Notes: generated by a model not told the origin, from the sequence alone. A stretch of 64,000 nucleotides of DNA from Candidatus Obscuribacterales bacterium (GCA_020050835.1 JAGVKB010000140.1:1-64000); one strand, 5' to 3'; counted from the first letter of the stretch, positions 40,556 to 50,215 are shown. Translations and numbers: made by a program.

Positions 40556-41935
40556 TCAGCTGCTGTACCCGCTGGTACTCGCTTTGCGAGTAGCCTGCTC
40601 AATCTTCTCATGAACACCGGTCAACTTAGGATTGAGCAAGAGAGCGATCCGAAACTCTTCAATTGCCTGGCGATAGCTCTTGTCCTTGAAGAAAGCCAGG
40701 CCAAGTCCGTAATGGGCGGAAACCATCTGTGGCTGAATGGCGATCGCCTTTCTGAACTCTTCAATCGCTCCCGGCGCGTTTCCCTGTAACGAGAGAACCG
40801 TTCCCAAATTGTTGTGCGCGATCGCCGACCGAGGGTTAGAAAGCACTGCCTGTTGGAGAACTTGCTTGGAGAAGTCATAACTCTCTTTGGAAGCATAAAG
40901 ATTGCCAAGATTAATTGCCGAGTCAACTAAACGAGGATTGCTGGCAATTGCGTGCTCAAAATGCTCTTTGGCCTCTTTCAGCTTTCCGGCCGCTTGATAG
41001 GCCAGACCTAGATTGTTGTGGCTGAGCGCATCGTTCGGTTCGAGCCGAACGGCAGTCTCTAATTCATCGACTGCCGCCTGATGATTGCTTACCATTGCAT
41101 TCAAGACACCGAGATCTCTATGCGCAACCGCCACGTCAGGATCCATCGCGATCACGTTCTTGAAATCTTGCATCGCTTCATAGAACCTTTGAGACTGCAT
41201 AAGAGCCTCAGCGCGAGCAAGCAGTCGAGCGACTGTCGGGGTGACGCGATGAACTCCGGCGCTGGCGACTCCAGCGTTGGGCCTTTCGCAGGTCTCGCTG
41301 ATCACACCTTCTCGATTGAGCAAATCCAGTTCAGCAAGCACTTTCGAATGTTGCCCCTTCCTTTCGTACAGACGGGCCAGATTGCTGTGAGCGGCAGACA
41401 GCTCAACATTCAGCCGGGAAGACTCCACTAGCTGATTGGAAGCCTCATCGAGTTTACCTTGATTCTGAAGGGACCTCAGCCGGTCGGTAGCGCCGAGAAG
41501 GGTCATGCGCGCCAGCTCGACGGCGTGCTCGAAGTGATCCTGGGCCAAGTCCAGCTCTCCCAGCCCGAGATAAATCAAGCCGAGTCGATTGTGCAAAGAC
41601 GGCTCAGTCGGCTGCCTCGAGCTTTGCACCAGCAGATCCTGGGCTGCGTGCTCCATCAACCTTACTTGCTCCAACGGGTCGGCTGCTGCCTTAGTCGGTA
41701 CGGGTGGTGCCGGCTTACGAGCAGTTTGAGTTTTCTTTGGTGCGGCCGGTATAAAAAGACTGAAAAGGTCGGCTAGTTGCGGGCCGGTCCAGGTCGGAAT
41801 TGCCAGTCCGTTGAACTGCAGCGGCAACACCGGCAAGGCAACCAAAACGAAGACGGTCGCGCAAATAATCCAGAACCGCAATGAATGGGTCCTGTGTGGT
41901 TGCACCGTAACTCGCGGATCGGTCTGAACTCTCAA
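40556..41935 (-). CDS. Membrane-anchored TPR protein (459 aa)
   Basis: The protein has one N-terminal membrane helix (WIICATVFVLVALPVLPL), a Pro/Ala/Lys-rich linker, and then about eight tetratricopeptide repeats in two blocks (LHNRLGLIYLGLGELDLAQ; later SHNNLGLAYQAAGKLKEAK and similar). The start is a TTG at 41935 with no strong ribosome site. No better candidate is visible. It precedes aroK by 13 bases, so the two may be cotranscribed. The partner of the TPR domain is unknown. Confidence 0.85.
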   Translation of the reverse strand: MRVQTDPRVTVQPHRTHSLRFWIICATVFVLVALPVLPLQFNGLAIPTWTGPQLADLFSLFIPAAPKKTQTARKPAPPVPTKAAADPLEQVRLMEHAAQDLLVQSSRQPTEPSLHNRLGLIYLGLGELDLAQDHFEHAVELARMTLLGATDRLRSLQNQGKLDEASNQLVESSRLNVELSAAHSNLARLYERKGQHSKVLAELDLLNREGVISETCERPNAGVASAGVHRVTPTVARLLARAEALMQSQRFYEAMQDFKNVIAMDPDVAVAHRDLGVLNAMVSNHQAAVDELETAVRLEPNDALSHNNLGLAYQAAGKLKEAKEHFEHAIASNPRLVDSAINLGNLYASKESYDFSKQVLQQAVLSNPRSAIAHNNLGTVLSLQGNAPGAIEEFRKAIAIQPQMVSAHYGLGLAFFKDKSYRQAIEEFRIALLLNPKLTGVHEKIEQATRKASTSGYSS

Positions 41936-42153
41936 AGCTGTATCTTTTGCGCCAACCGCTCTATATAGATCTAGACCTGTCCAGACTAGTAGCAGGCCAG
42001 CGCCTGGTCAATACGTAACTCTCCCACTGACGGCAAGAGTAAACGACCGGTCTGTAAAGTTTTGACAGCTTCGCCAGCCGGAAGTAAGAGCTGACAGATC
42101 ATTCGCGATGGCACTACCGGTAATGTCATACATCGGCTATTTTCAAAACGGAT

Positions 42154-42756
42154 TCATCGTTCATACACTCCGACCAGCTTCGTTTCGGCTAAGACATGAT
42201 CTTTCATCGCTTTTAACAGATCGTCCTTCTTGGCACCAGGTTTGAGTGCAACCGGAGCATCAAGCGCATAAAGTTTGAAAAGATAGTGGTGCAGCTTGCC
42301 GGCTGGCGGCGACGGTCCGTTGTAGCCGAGGTTGTCGAAACTGTTCGTGCCCTGCATTGTGCCGTTATTCAGCGTTTTCTCAACCGGCACCGCTGCCAGC
42401 AGCTGACGCTCGGATGCCGGAATGTTATATATGACCCAGTGCACCCAGGTGCCGGCCGGTGCATCGGGATCGTCGCAGATCAAGGCCTGGCTCTTCGAGT
42501 GCTTGGGCGGCTCGCTCCAGGAGAGTTCCGGCGAGAGATCCTTGCCATCGGCGGTGTGAAGCGCTGGAATCTTCTGCCCATCCTTGAACGACTTACTAGT
42601 GAGCTCCCATTTGTAGTTTGCACCATCGCCTTTTACAGCTACTTCGTCGGCGGCAGCGCAGGAATTCAAGAGACCGTTAGACAACCCGGCAACACCGACT
42701 AGAATCAAGGACATTCTACAGATTTGCGCGAGATCTCCGATTCTGTTGCTGATCAT
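42154..42756 (-). CDS. Secreted PEBP-family (YbhB/YbcL-like) protein
   Basis: This protein belongs to the phosphatidylethanolamine-binding protein family, which shares a fold with Raf kinase inhibitors. The ligand-pocket motifs are present: DPDAP, then HWVIYNIP, then YNGPSPP, and a later HHYLFKLYAL. An N-terminal signal peptide ends near NSCAAADE. The length of about 200 residues is usual for the bacterial family. The ATG at 42756 is chosen because GAGGA lies about 6 bases upstream. A TTG two codons earlier is less likely. The ligand and role of the bacterial members are poorly known. It stands alone. Confidence 0.92.
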   Translation of the reverse strand: MISNRIGDLAQICRMSLILVGVAGLSNGLLNSCAAADEVAVKGDGANYKWELTSKSFKDGQKIPALHTADGKDLSPELSWSEPPKHSKSQALICDDPDAPAGTWVHWVIYNIPASERQLLAAVPVEKTLNNGTMQGTNSFDNLGYNGPSPPAGKLHHYLFKLYALDAPVALKPGAKKDDLLKAMKDHVLAETKLVGVYER

Positions 42757-42858
42757 AGTCAATCCTCATACCATGGCAAGAGTGCACGTAATACTGGCAA
42801 CCCCCAATTCTATCTCAAGCTTGCTCTTTGCTCGAGCCAGATCGCCGAAGCCGAACAA

Positions 42859-43398
42859 TCAGGCAGATAGTTCTATCCTGGCCAGATCGCCTACCCAAAT
42901 CTCTCCAGCTTTATGAACGACGCCGACCAGACCTCTTAAATGCTGGGCCGCCAGTGGGAAGTCAGCTGGTCTTACCTGCGGGAAAACGCGAGCGATCTCC
43001 TTGCCCGGTCCGATGCACGGAGAATTTTCATCTTCCACCGTAAAAACGGCGCCACGGGGAAACCAGATCTTGGAGCCTCTGGGAACCTGAGTAAACCCCG
43101 ACACACCGGAGAAAGTAATATTTGCGCCCAAGAGCGCCGGTTCCAAACTTTCGATACCGAGTCTTTCGGCGACAGTCTTCAACTCCTCCAGTGAAACAGC
43201 TGACCATTGTCTCCAATTGCGAATGGCGGTGCCTCTGGCAAGCCCGGTATCTCGGCCGTCCGCCGGTTTGGAAAATCCACGGTGGCGGTCCCCGACAATC
43301 CCGTCGAGCTCAACTCGCAGTTGCTGGCAGGCGGTCTTGACCACGCCACTACCGGAGGTGCCTAAACACAGCGATTCCACCTTGACTTCCAGTGGCAT
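42859..43398 (-). CDS. MOSC-domain protein
   Basis: MOSC domains bind the molybdenum cofactor or carry sulfur, and YiiM-type members reduce N-hydroxylated compounds. Here GDRHRG, then RQWSAVSLEEL, then LLGANITFSGVS, and finally ENSPC with the conserved Cys are seen, followed by RGLVGVVHKAGEIWVGD. The length of 179 residues fits a stand-alone MOSC protein. It lies 4 bases after lptF at the end of the LPS transport operon, where a MOSC gene is unexpected. The substrate is unknown. Confidence 0.88.
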   Translation of the reverse strand: MPLEVKVESLCLGTSGSGVVKTACQQLRVELDGIVGDRHRGFSKPADGRDTGLARGTAIRNWRQWSAVSLEELKTVAERLGIESLEPALLGANITFSGVSGFTQVPRGSKIWFPRGAVFTVEDENSPCIGPGKEIARVFPQVRPADFPLAAQHLRGLVGVVHKAGEIWVGDLARIELSA

Positions 43399-43402
43399 CA
43401 GG

Positions 43403-44503
43403 TTACTTTGCTTTAAAATACAAGATGATCATGCCAAGTGTGCCGATCACCAGGTTCGGCATCCAGGCAGCGAGCAACGGCGGGATCCTGCCAGCTTCTC
43501 CGAGCGCGCCCGAGCTAGACTGCAAGACATAATAGAGAAAGACGATTACCGCACTATAGATCAAGCCTACGTTTGTTCGAGAGCGCCGAGCCAAAAGTCC
43601 AAGCGGAGCACCGGCCAATGCTACTATCAAGCATGCCAGCGGTTGCGAGAATTTCTGATAGAACCTAACCAGCAAATCATTGCCGAGCGAGTTGCCGGCT
43701 TTGAGAACCTGCATATAGTTCCAGAGCTCGAACATGTTCATCTCTTTTGGCATGACCTTGCCCTGTTCGAGCGCGGTTTGAGCATTCTTGATGCCCGGAA
43801 TGACCAGCTTGTCGAACTTGAGAATTCTGGTTAGATCGCTCGTGCCGTTTAGCGCGTAGGTTCGGCCGTTATTCAAAATCCACTCGCCATGGTTCCACAG
43901 ACCAGAGCTGGCAGAGATGATCTGAACCATTTTGTTCCTGGTGAAATCTAGAATGATGACGTTGAAGATCGCTTTGCCGTTGTAGTAACCGATATAAAAG
44001 ATTCGGTTCAACGACAGGTCTTTGCCGCGTTCCATGTAAGTGAAATTGGCTTGCCCGCTGGGCAACTCGCTCTTATAGAGCGCCAAGAACTCTAACTTTT
44101 TGGAGGTTCGATTGGCGATCGGCACCACCGTTTCGTTAATAGCAAAACTTGCCAAACTAGTAACCAGCCCGAACAGCAGCGGTGCCACCATGATCCGATA
44201 GAAACTTATGCCGCTGGTGCGCAAGGCGATGATTTCGGAATCGCCGGAAAGACGATTGAAGACCAACAAAGTACCGAGCAGCACGCCGATCGGAATCGTC
44301 ATCACGATGATTTCCGGCAAATGCAGGCCCAGAACCATTAAGGCTATGTTGAGCGGAACACCCGAACGCATGATCAGATTGAAGATTGTCTTCAATTGAT
44401 CGGCACCGAACCAGACACCGGTAACAATACCAATACCGAACAGCAGAGGTTGCCAGAACTCGTTGGCGATATAGCGATCTAGGAGTTTGACACCAAAGAT
44501 CAT
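43403..44503 (-). CDS. lptF: LPS export permease, LptF/LptG family
   Basis: This is an inner-membrane subunit of the LptB2FG transporter, which extracts LPS from the inner membrane and passes it to LptC and LptA. Six membrane helices are arranged as three, a periplasmic beta-jellyroll (about 130-270), then three. The coupling region LSGDSEIIALRTSGIS after the second helix is characteristic. Only one such permease is seen here, as in cyanobacteria, so it may form a homodimer or pair with a copy elsewhere. The ATG overlaps the stop of lptB by 4 bases. Confidence 0.93.
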   Translation of the reverse strand: MIFGVKLLDRYIANEFWQPLLFGIGIVTGVWFGADQLKTIFNLIMRSGVPLNIALMVLGLHLPEIIVMTIPIGVLLGTLLVFNRLSGDSEIIALRTSGISFYRIMVAPLLFGLVTSLASFAINETVVPIANRTSKKLEFLALYKSELPSGQANFTYMERGKDLSLNRIFYIGYYNGKAIFNVIILDFTRNKMVQIISASSGLWNHGEWILNNGRTYALNGTSDLTRILKFDKLVIPGIKNAQTALEQGKVMPKEMNMFELWNYMQVLKAGNSLGNDLLVRFYQKFSQPLACLIVALAGAPLGLLARRSRTNVGLIYSAVIVFLYYVLQSSSGALGEAGRIPPLLAAWMPNLVIGTLGMIILYFKAK

Positions 44504-45222
44504 AGAGAGAAGTCCTCGCCAAGGTATTGTTTGCGGGCCACCGGCGACTCGGCGACTTCACGGGAGCTGCCTGCCACCAGGATCTGCCCCTTATCGATCA
44601 GATAAGCACGATCGGTAATTTTCAGCGTCGCGCGCGGGTTGTGGTCGGTGAGCAGCACTCCCAGTCCCCACTCATCTCGCAAGCGACGAATCAATCCTTG
44701 AATGTCGCTAATTGAAATCGGATCGATGCCGGTGAACGGCTCATCCAGCAAGATAAACCTGGGCTGCGACGCCAAGCAACGTGCGATTTCCAGACGACGC
44801 CGCTCGCCCCCGGAAAGCGCAACCGCATGCGAATGCTCAAGATGATCCAGACCGAACTGTTGCAAGAGCGACATCGCTCGTTGCAACTGCTCCTTACGTG
44901 AAAAGCCCTTCAGTTCGAGAATCAAGCGAAGATTCTCCATTACGGTAAGTTTCCGAAAGATTGATGCTTCCTGCGGCAGGTAGCCGATCCCATGGCGAGA
45001 CCGCACATGGATTGGCAGCTTGGTCAGTTCGACGTTCTCGAGAGTGATCCGCCCTTTTTCAGGCTTGACCAGCCCGAGCACCATGTCAAATGAAGTCGTC
45101 TTGCCGGCGCCGTTTCGGCCGAGCAGCCCAACCACTTCTCCTCTGCTTACGTGAAAGCTAACGTCATTTACGACACGGCGTCCACCATAGGTTTTTTGAA
45201 TGTTCTCGACCTTCAGTGTCAT
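44500..45222 (-). CDS. lptB: LPS export ABC ATPase LptB
   Basis: This cytosolic ATPase of the LPS transporter shows the Walker A motif GRNGAGKT at residues 35-42, the Q-loop region (GYLPQEASIFRKLTV), the ABC signature LSGGE, the Walker B ending LLDEP with TGIDPISI, and the switch His in LLTDHN. The 240-residue length and the GIDPISI phrase match LptB. It overlaps lptA and lptF by 4 bases at each end, so the operon is tightly coupled. Confidence 0.96.
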   Translation of the reverse strand: MTLKVENIQKTYGGRRVVNDVSFHVSRGEVVGLLGRNGAGKTTSFDMVLGLVKPEKGRITLENVELTKLPIHVRSRHGIGYLPQEASIFRKLTVMENLRLILELKGFSRKEQLQRAMSLLQQFGLDHLEHSHAVALSGGERRRLEIARCLASQPRFILLDEPFTGIDPISISDIQGLIRRLRDEWGLGVLLTDHNPRATLKITDRAYLIDKGQILVAGSSREVAESPVARKQYLGEDFSL

Positions 45223-46505
45223 TGCGGATTCTCGACTTTTCTGCTGCTAATGCTAGGGGATGAGCTCGACGGCTTACCGGCCAGCTGACTGCCAGCAAAT
45301 CCTGGGATGCTAGGTGATACCGGCTTTGGTCCTTGCTGAATAATCATCGCTCGAGTGTTGCCCTCGGCCAGCACCTTCTTGTCGGCGACAGTAATTGTTA
45401 TGCGGTCTGCAATCCATCGCCGTCCGGTCTGCGACACCTGAGAGCGTCCGATAAAGTACACTCGCTCCGCCTTCCCTTCTGTATTTCGAATCAAAATCAC
45501 CTTCGGTCCGATTCCGACCATATCTTGATAGTAGACATGAACATTGCCGTCGGCCGAAACCCGATTCGTGCCCTGACTGTAATCCTGGCTGTTGGAAGTA
45601 ATAAAGATTGGCGCCTCTTCCGTGCTTCCAGCCGGATCGCCATCTGCATTATCTGCGCTAGTGGCAGCATATGCCGCGCCGGGATCGACCGGCAGCGCAG
45701 CCTGCGGTCCGCGCTTGCTCTCCTTGCCTGACAAGTCCTTTTTGGGTTGGACGACTTTGGACTTGACGTGCCCGGTGGCCTGGAGGCGTTTGGTAGTCAA
45801 TGAATAAGTGATGGTATCGGCCATGGTGTTATTTTGCCCTTGCTGGGCCACGACCGCTCCGGTAAAGATTGCCGTCTCAGGCTTCTTATCTGCACCATAA
45901 ACAAGCTGTAGTTTGTCCGAACGGACAGTAATGTCGCCATGGACAACCTTGACGTGACCGACCGCTTCGAATTTGTCCTGAGCACGATCGTATTCCTGGC
46001 GGTCGGAATCGGTGATTATCTTTTCGGGCTGCCCGCCGCTCCTGGATTTGGGCTTAGTCAATAGGCTCCCGGCGCTGCCATCTGCTTTGTCATCTTGATT
46101 GGCATTATTGTCAGTCGACTCGACTTCGGAGTGTGCTCGGCCTTCCGCTAGCACCCGCGAGTTGGCCATGTCAAAGGTAAGTGTTTCGGCATCGATCAGA
46201 TTCTTGCCCTGGACCAGATGTGGGTGACCGGAAAAGACCGCCCTTTGCGGGTTGCCTCCAGCGTCTCTTTGCATAGTGGCAACTGGCGCATGAATGACGC
46301 TGTCTTTGTAAACTACTTTGACATTGCCTCTGGCAATGATCTGATCGCCGGCGAACTCCTGCTCATTAGCCTGAATATCGACCGGACCGGAAACTTGCGT
46401 CGGATCGTTTGAACCCTGCGCGAAACAGCTTGATCCCAGGGAAAGCACTGCCGATAGTATCAGCGATGCCTTTCTTACTTGACGCAGCAATCTGGGGTTT
46501 CTCAC
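45219..46505 (-). CDS. lptA: LptA/OstA-like protein with three OstA domains
   Basis: LptA forms the periplasmic bridge that carries LPS to the outer membrane. After a signal peptide ending near SSCFAQG there are three OstA-type units (about 38-130, 160-250 and 298-405), each with the beta-jellyroll pattern seen in phrases such as ARGNVKVVYKD, AVGHVKVVHGD and ADGNVHVYYQD. Typical LptA has one unit and oligomerises. Here three are joined by Ser/Gly/Ala-rich linkers. The start is GTG at 46505 with a weak ribosome site. The gene overlaps lptB by 4 bases. Confidence 0.93.
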   Translation of the reverse strand: MRNPRLLRQVRKASLILSAVLSLGSSCFAQGSNDPTQVSGPVDIQANEQEFAGDQIIARGNVKVVYKDSVIHAPVATMQRDAGGNPQRAVFSGHPHLVQGKNLIDAETLTFDMANSRVLAEGRAHSEVESTDNNANQDDKADGSAGSLLTKPKSRSGGQPEKIITDSDRQEYDRAQDKFEAVGHVKVVHGDITVRSDKLQLVYGADKKPETAIFTGAVVAQQGQNNTMADTITYSLTTKRLQATGHVKSKVVQPKKDLSGKESKRGPQAALPVDPGAAYAATSADNADGDPAGSTEEAPIFITSNSQDYSQGTNRVSADGNVHVYYQDMVGIGPKVILIRNTEGKAERVYFIGRSQVSQTGRRWIADRITITVADKKVLAEGNTRAMIIQQGPKPVSPSIPGFAGSQLAGKPSSSSPSISSRKVENPQ

Positions 46506-46521
46506 GGGAATTCGCTTTCTG

Positions 46522-47133
46522 TCAGTGCACTGATATTACGGCATGGGTATTGCCCACGATTTTGAAATTATTCAAGTTGTTGACGTCAATCGTGCCCGTA
46601 GCATAGTTTCCGGTCACCTTGGCTACCTCGGGCCACACGATAGTAACACCGCCTGTGGCGAGGAACTTATTTTTTTCCTTTAATTCCACTTTTTCGGCCT
46701 CAAGCCTGGCCTTGCCTTCTTCGCCTTCGGCGACTACTCGCCGCCCGTTGGCACTTTCAAGTTTTACAAACTTTGTTGACTCGACAGCCTCTCCAACCGG
46801 CGAATTTAAACGCATTTTCAGCTTGTCACCATCGAAATACTCAACCACAACATCCTTGAGCACCACCTCATGACCGGAGGGCTGAACCGTGCCCTGCTTT
46901 GCCTCAAGCTGCCAGCGAATCTGGTTGGAATCAGTCACTTCCTTCAAACTGTAATGATCAAGAACGATCCTGTCTGTAATCGGATTCTCCTTTTGAGCCT
47001 TTCGGACAGCTGCCACTTCAAGATCGGCGGCCTTCTGCGAGTAAATGAACGCCCAACCGATAGCCGCTGGAATTGCCAGGGCAGCAAGTAACTTTAGATT
47101 TCCGCGATTAAAGATTGCCGACGCAACTGACAT
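46522..47133 (-). CDS. lptC: LPS export protein LptC
   Basis: LptC is a bitopic inner-membrane protein that receives LPS from LptFG and passes it to LptA. There is one N-terminal membrane helix (LLAALAIPAAIGWAFIY), then a jellyroll domain with the family pattern IRWQLEAKQGTVQPSGHEVVLKD split over strands and a late block KNKFLATGGVTIVW. The 203-residue length is normal. It lies 18 bases after the TPR gene and 16 before lptA. Confidence 0.92.
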   Translation of the reverse strand: MSVASAIFNRGNLKLLAALAIPAAIGWAFIYSQKAADLEVAAVRKAQKENPITDRIVLDHYSLKEVTDSNQIRWQLEAKQGTVQPSGHEVVLKDVVVEYFDGDKLKMRLNSPVGEAVESTKFVKLESANGRRVVAEGEEGKARLEAEKVELKEKNKFLATGGVTIVWPEVAKVTGNYATGTIDVNNLNNFKIVGNTHAVISVH

Positions 47134-47151
47134 AGATTTCCAGCCTGGCTC

Positions 47152-48462
47152 CTAGTTTCCTAAAGATCTGAGCGCAATCGCCTTCGAAACATTGTTGAAG
47201 CACTCTTTCAAGTTGCCCTGCTTCAAGTAACCTTCCCCCAGGAAAAAATAGGGGGCAGGATTATTAGGACTTTGATCTCTGCACTGCTTCCATACTGCCA
47301 TCGCTGGTTCAAGATCACCGGTATACTCGGCCTTTAGAAAGGCTCGATAGACTTTCGCCCAGATGTCATCAGGTTTCTGCGCCAGCAGGTCATCGAGTTT
47401 TGTAAGAGCGGCCTCATAATACTTCTTAATCTGAGGACGCATAGTCGGCTCGGCCTTCTCAAGCGCTCCTTGAATATGAGGTTGTTTGGAAGCATCGCCG
47501 GAAGCGGCAGCTGCGCCGGCAACCTGTGCTAAGTCCCAGATGTTGTTCGGCTTGGCAGCCGGCGCGCTCGGAGCTGGAGCAGCTGATTCACCGCCGGCTG
47601 CTGCGGACTTGGCCGCCGCCTGCAATTGGGCTTGGGCAGCATTCCACTTTTGAATCTTGGCAGAATGCTGGGCGAGCAGATAAGCCTTCATGTAATACGC
47701 CCAGGCCAGTCCGTATCGAACCCGGTTCTCCTTGGGATAGTTTTTCAGCATCTCTTCATAAGTTGTGATCATTTTGTCGAAGTAGCTCGGCCCACCCTTC
47801 GCTTCAGCGAGCTTCTTAGCCCGCTTAACTTCCTGCAAAGCCTCTTCGACATGGCTGGTACGAGTCATCGCAACAGCAAGAATGAAGCTGGCTTCGGGAC
47901 TGTCAGGATAGGAAGCGACCTGCTTGCGTGCAAGCGCCACATCATCGGTTGGAACCAGATCTTCGGTATCGGTGCTTAGATTGAGCTCCAATCCTTGCTT
48001 GTACTTTGCTTGCAGACTGGCCGAGTCTGCTTTTGGTTTGACCGTAGCCGCCGTCCTGGTGCCTTCGCTATCGACCTCGGTCTCACTACCGGCGGTGCCG
48101 CCCCCAGTGCCACTGGTGGAGGCGGTGTTGGACGCAACTTCCGTATCCGCCCCGTTCTGTCCGGTCGGTTCTTTCTCGGCCGCATCCAGCACAGCCTTTC
48201 CTGCCACCGGCGAAACGCTCGTTTTCACCGCCGAAGCGGAGCTTTCGGTCTTGCGACTGGAAAAGGATTCCTTTATAGGTGATGGCTGGGGATACGCCAG
48301 CGAATCTTTCACAGGAGCCGGCAGTTTATCGACAGTGCTAGATTCTGGTGCTACCGCCTGAGAGCTTGTGGCCGCAAACAACCAACCGCTAGCTAACAAG
48401 GCGGCCAGCATTTTTGGGCTCTCCAGCTCATGCTTCGGCGAGTCGGGTCTTTTCAAGAGCAT
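47152..48462 (-). CDS. Exported TPR-like protein at head of the lpt operon (436 aa)
   Basis: The ATG at 48462 is preferred over a GTG two codons upstream because GGGA lies 7 bases before it. The N-terminus has a signal peptide (MLAALLASGWLFAATSSQA). A long Ser/Thr/Ala-rich disordered region (about 40-150) follows, and then tetratricopeptide-like helices ending in APYFFLGEGYLKQGNLKECF. The position directly before lptC suggests a part in outer-membrane assembly, but this is only context. A promoter candidate lies upstream. Confidence 0.85.
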   Translation of the reverse strand: MLLKRPDSPKHELESPKMLAALLASGWLFAATSSQAVAPESSTVDKLPAPVKDSLAYPQPSPIKESFSSRKTESSASAVKTSVSPVAGKAVLDAAEKEPTGQNGADTEVASNTASTSGTGGGTAGSETEVDSEGTRTAATVKPKADSASLQAKYKQGLELNLSTDTEDLVPTDDVALARKQVASYPDSPEASFILAVAMTRTSHVEEALQEVKRAKKLAEAKGGPSYFDKMITTYEEMLKNYPKENRVRYGLAWAYYMKAYLLAQHSAKIQKWNAAQAQLQAAAKSAAAGGESAAPAPSAPAAKPNNIWDLAQVAGAAAASGDASKQPHIQGALEKAEPTMRPQIKKYYEAALTKLDDLLAQKPDDIWAKVYRAFLKAEYTGDLEPAMAVWKQCRDQSPNNPAPYFFLGEGYLKQGNLKECFNNVSKAIALRSLGN

Positions 48463-48568
48463 AATCACATCCCAAGTTTGCCGGCGACCGAAACAATTTC
48501 CTAGAACCGAAGCGGCGCTCCAGCCTGTTTGTCAATTTGAGCGGTCCCAAACGCTTAGCAACCGCCTG

Positions 48569-48596
48569 ATCATACCAGACGATCGCAGGTTGCCAA
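48569..48596 (-). promoter_or_regulatory. Candidate sigma-70 promoter of the TPR-lpt operon
   Basis: On the minus strand TTGGCA (48591-48596) and TATGAT (48569-48574) are 16 bases apart. The 5' leader to the ATG at 48462 would be about 100 bases. No other good pair was seen in this divergent gap. Confidence 0.45.
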
Positions 48597-48733
48597 TTGG
48601 TACAGGATTTCCATGAAATTATTTTGACTATCGCCTCGGATCGCAGCAGTGTAACAGACACGCAATAGCCGCGGCAGAACAAATGCCGCTAGAATGGTCT
48701 TATCAACCTTGTTCTTGGCAGGATCTTTGCCCA

Positions 48734-50215
48734 ATGCGATCTTTCCTTGTCCTTCTTGGACTGCTTTTACTATCGTTGCCAACCGGCATCACCGCCGAGC
48801 TGCCTCCGGTTGTAGGGCCGGATAATACCGGAGGAGACAAGGGCTCGCATTGGCGAGAATATTCACAGCACGCGCCCAAGCAGCCTGCCAAGCCGCCCCA
48901 ATGGGTCGAAACTGAAACACAGGTGCGCGGGCTGCCCGGCTGGCTAGACGACGTAGCTGTCTTGAACAGTAATAGCCCTGAGATTGTTCGCAGCGACGGC
49001 ATTCTAGTCTCCACCTTTCCGGCAACCGGCAAGCGAAATGCCGACGCTCATTTAAATCTTCCGCTCGCCGGGCGCTTCGATATTTTTGCCCATCACATAG
49101 CTAAACCTTTGGCTGGAAGCAGCAATCTCTATTTAGGTGTGCTTTTGCAAAACCCCGGCAAGGAGCCTGTGCACTTAAAAATCCTGCAAGCAGCTTCCTT
49201 TTTGGACAAACCGGAGGCGCCGATCGTTGCCCTTCCGGCGCTGGCTGAAAATCCCAGCGGTGCTCTCTATGCCGGAGCCGGCGACCGAGTATCGGACCTT
49301 ATCTTGCGAGGCAAATCGCAACCGGGTTGGCCCAGAGAGCTAACCCTGGCGCCCGGGCAGACACGCTTGCTGTTTGCACTGCCGATTCCGACCAGACACC
49401 TGTTGCCAGCGGTCAACGGTCGCTCAACCTTGATCAAACTGCACAGCAACGGCAGGGTGTTCGCCGCCTGCCTGGCGATGAAGGCGAAACTCGATGGAGC
49501 CGGCCGAGAGCGGCCGCCCTCGCTCTCGGAATGGCTAATTCTGCTTCAGAACGGCTCGCTAGCCACGCCTCGCGATCGCAGTCCAACTACCCCTAAGTCG
49601 ACCCAGTCGGTGATCTACGGCCGAGTAGCCGGTGTCTCCCGCGGCTCGAGCTGGCATTCCTACATCAATGACGATGCTCACGGGCGAGTTCGACTCAATA
49701 TTCCGGGACCGGGGAAGTCCTACTCTTACGTGGTAAGCACAGTGGAGCAAGGAGCCTTCGGCACGAAGAACTATCATAGCGCACCACTGGTAGTGCGTTA
49801 TCCGGATACAGCGCACGAGGCACACGGCAATTATGGTGTCCACTATGAGTTGATAATGCCGCTGCACAACGCGCAGGAAGTATCACAGCGCGTAGCTGTC
49901 TCCATCCAATGCCCCTACAAATCGAATCGACCAGGTCGAACCCTGCTCTTTAGAGACCCACCGCTGGAAAGGACATTCTTTAGAGGAACGCTTAGATTAA
50001 GATATCGCGACGATGCCGGCGTTTCCATACTGCGATATGTTCATCTGGTTCAACATCAAGCAGACGCCGGCAAGCCGCTGGCAATTTTGACACTTTCGCC
50101 CGGCGAGACCAGAACCTTCATAGTCGACTTCAATTACCCGCCGGATGCTACGCCGCCTCAAGTACTTACCATCGCCACGATCGAAAGACCAGCAGTCGCC
50201 CAAGCCGACCCTTAA
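48734..50215 (+). CDS. DUF3370-like secreted protein
   Basis: The ATG at 48734 gives a signal peptide (MRSFLVLLGLLLLSLPTG). The mature protein contains the blocks I associate with the cyanobacterial DUF3370 family: YGRVAGVSRGSSW, a central INDDAHGRVRLNIPG region, and GNYGVHYELIMPLHN. Family members are about 450 to 490 residues long, which fits. The function of the family is unknown. The secreted beta-rich nature suggests an envelope role. A TPR gene follows after 95 bases on the same strand. Confidence 0.85.
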   Translation: MRSFLVLLGLLLLSLPTGITAELPPVVGPDNTGGDKGSHWREYSQHAPKQPAKPPQWVETETQVRGLPGWLDDVAVLNSNSPEIVRSDGILVSTFPATGKRNADAHLNLPLAGRFDIFAHHIAKPLAGSSNLYLGVLLQNPGKEPVHLKILQAASFLDKPEAPIVALPALAENPSGALYAGAGDRVSDLILRGKSQPGWPRELTLAPGQTRLLFALPIPTRHLLPAVNGRSTLIKLHSNGRVFAACLAMKAKLDGAGRERPPSLSEWLILLQNGSLATPRDRSPTTPKSTQSVIYGRVAGVSRGSSWHSYINDDAHGRVRLNIPGPGKSYSYVVSTVEQGAFGTKNYHSAPLVVRYPDTAHEAHGNYGVHYELIMPLHNAQEVSQRVAVSIQCPYKSNRPGRTLLFRDPPLERTFFRGTLRLRYRDDAGVSILRYVHLVQHQADAGKPLAILTLSPGETRTFIVDFNYPPDATPPQVLTIATIERPAVAQADP

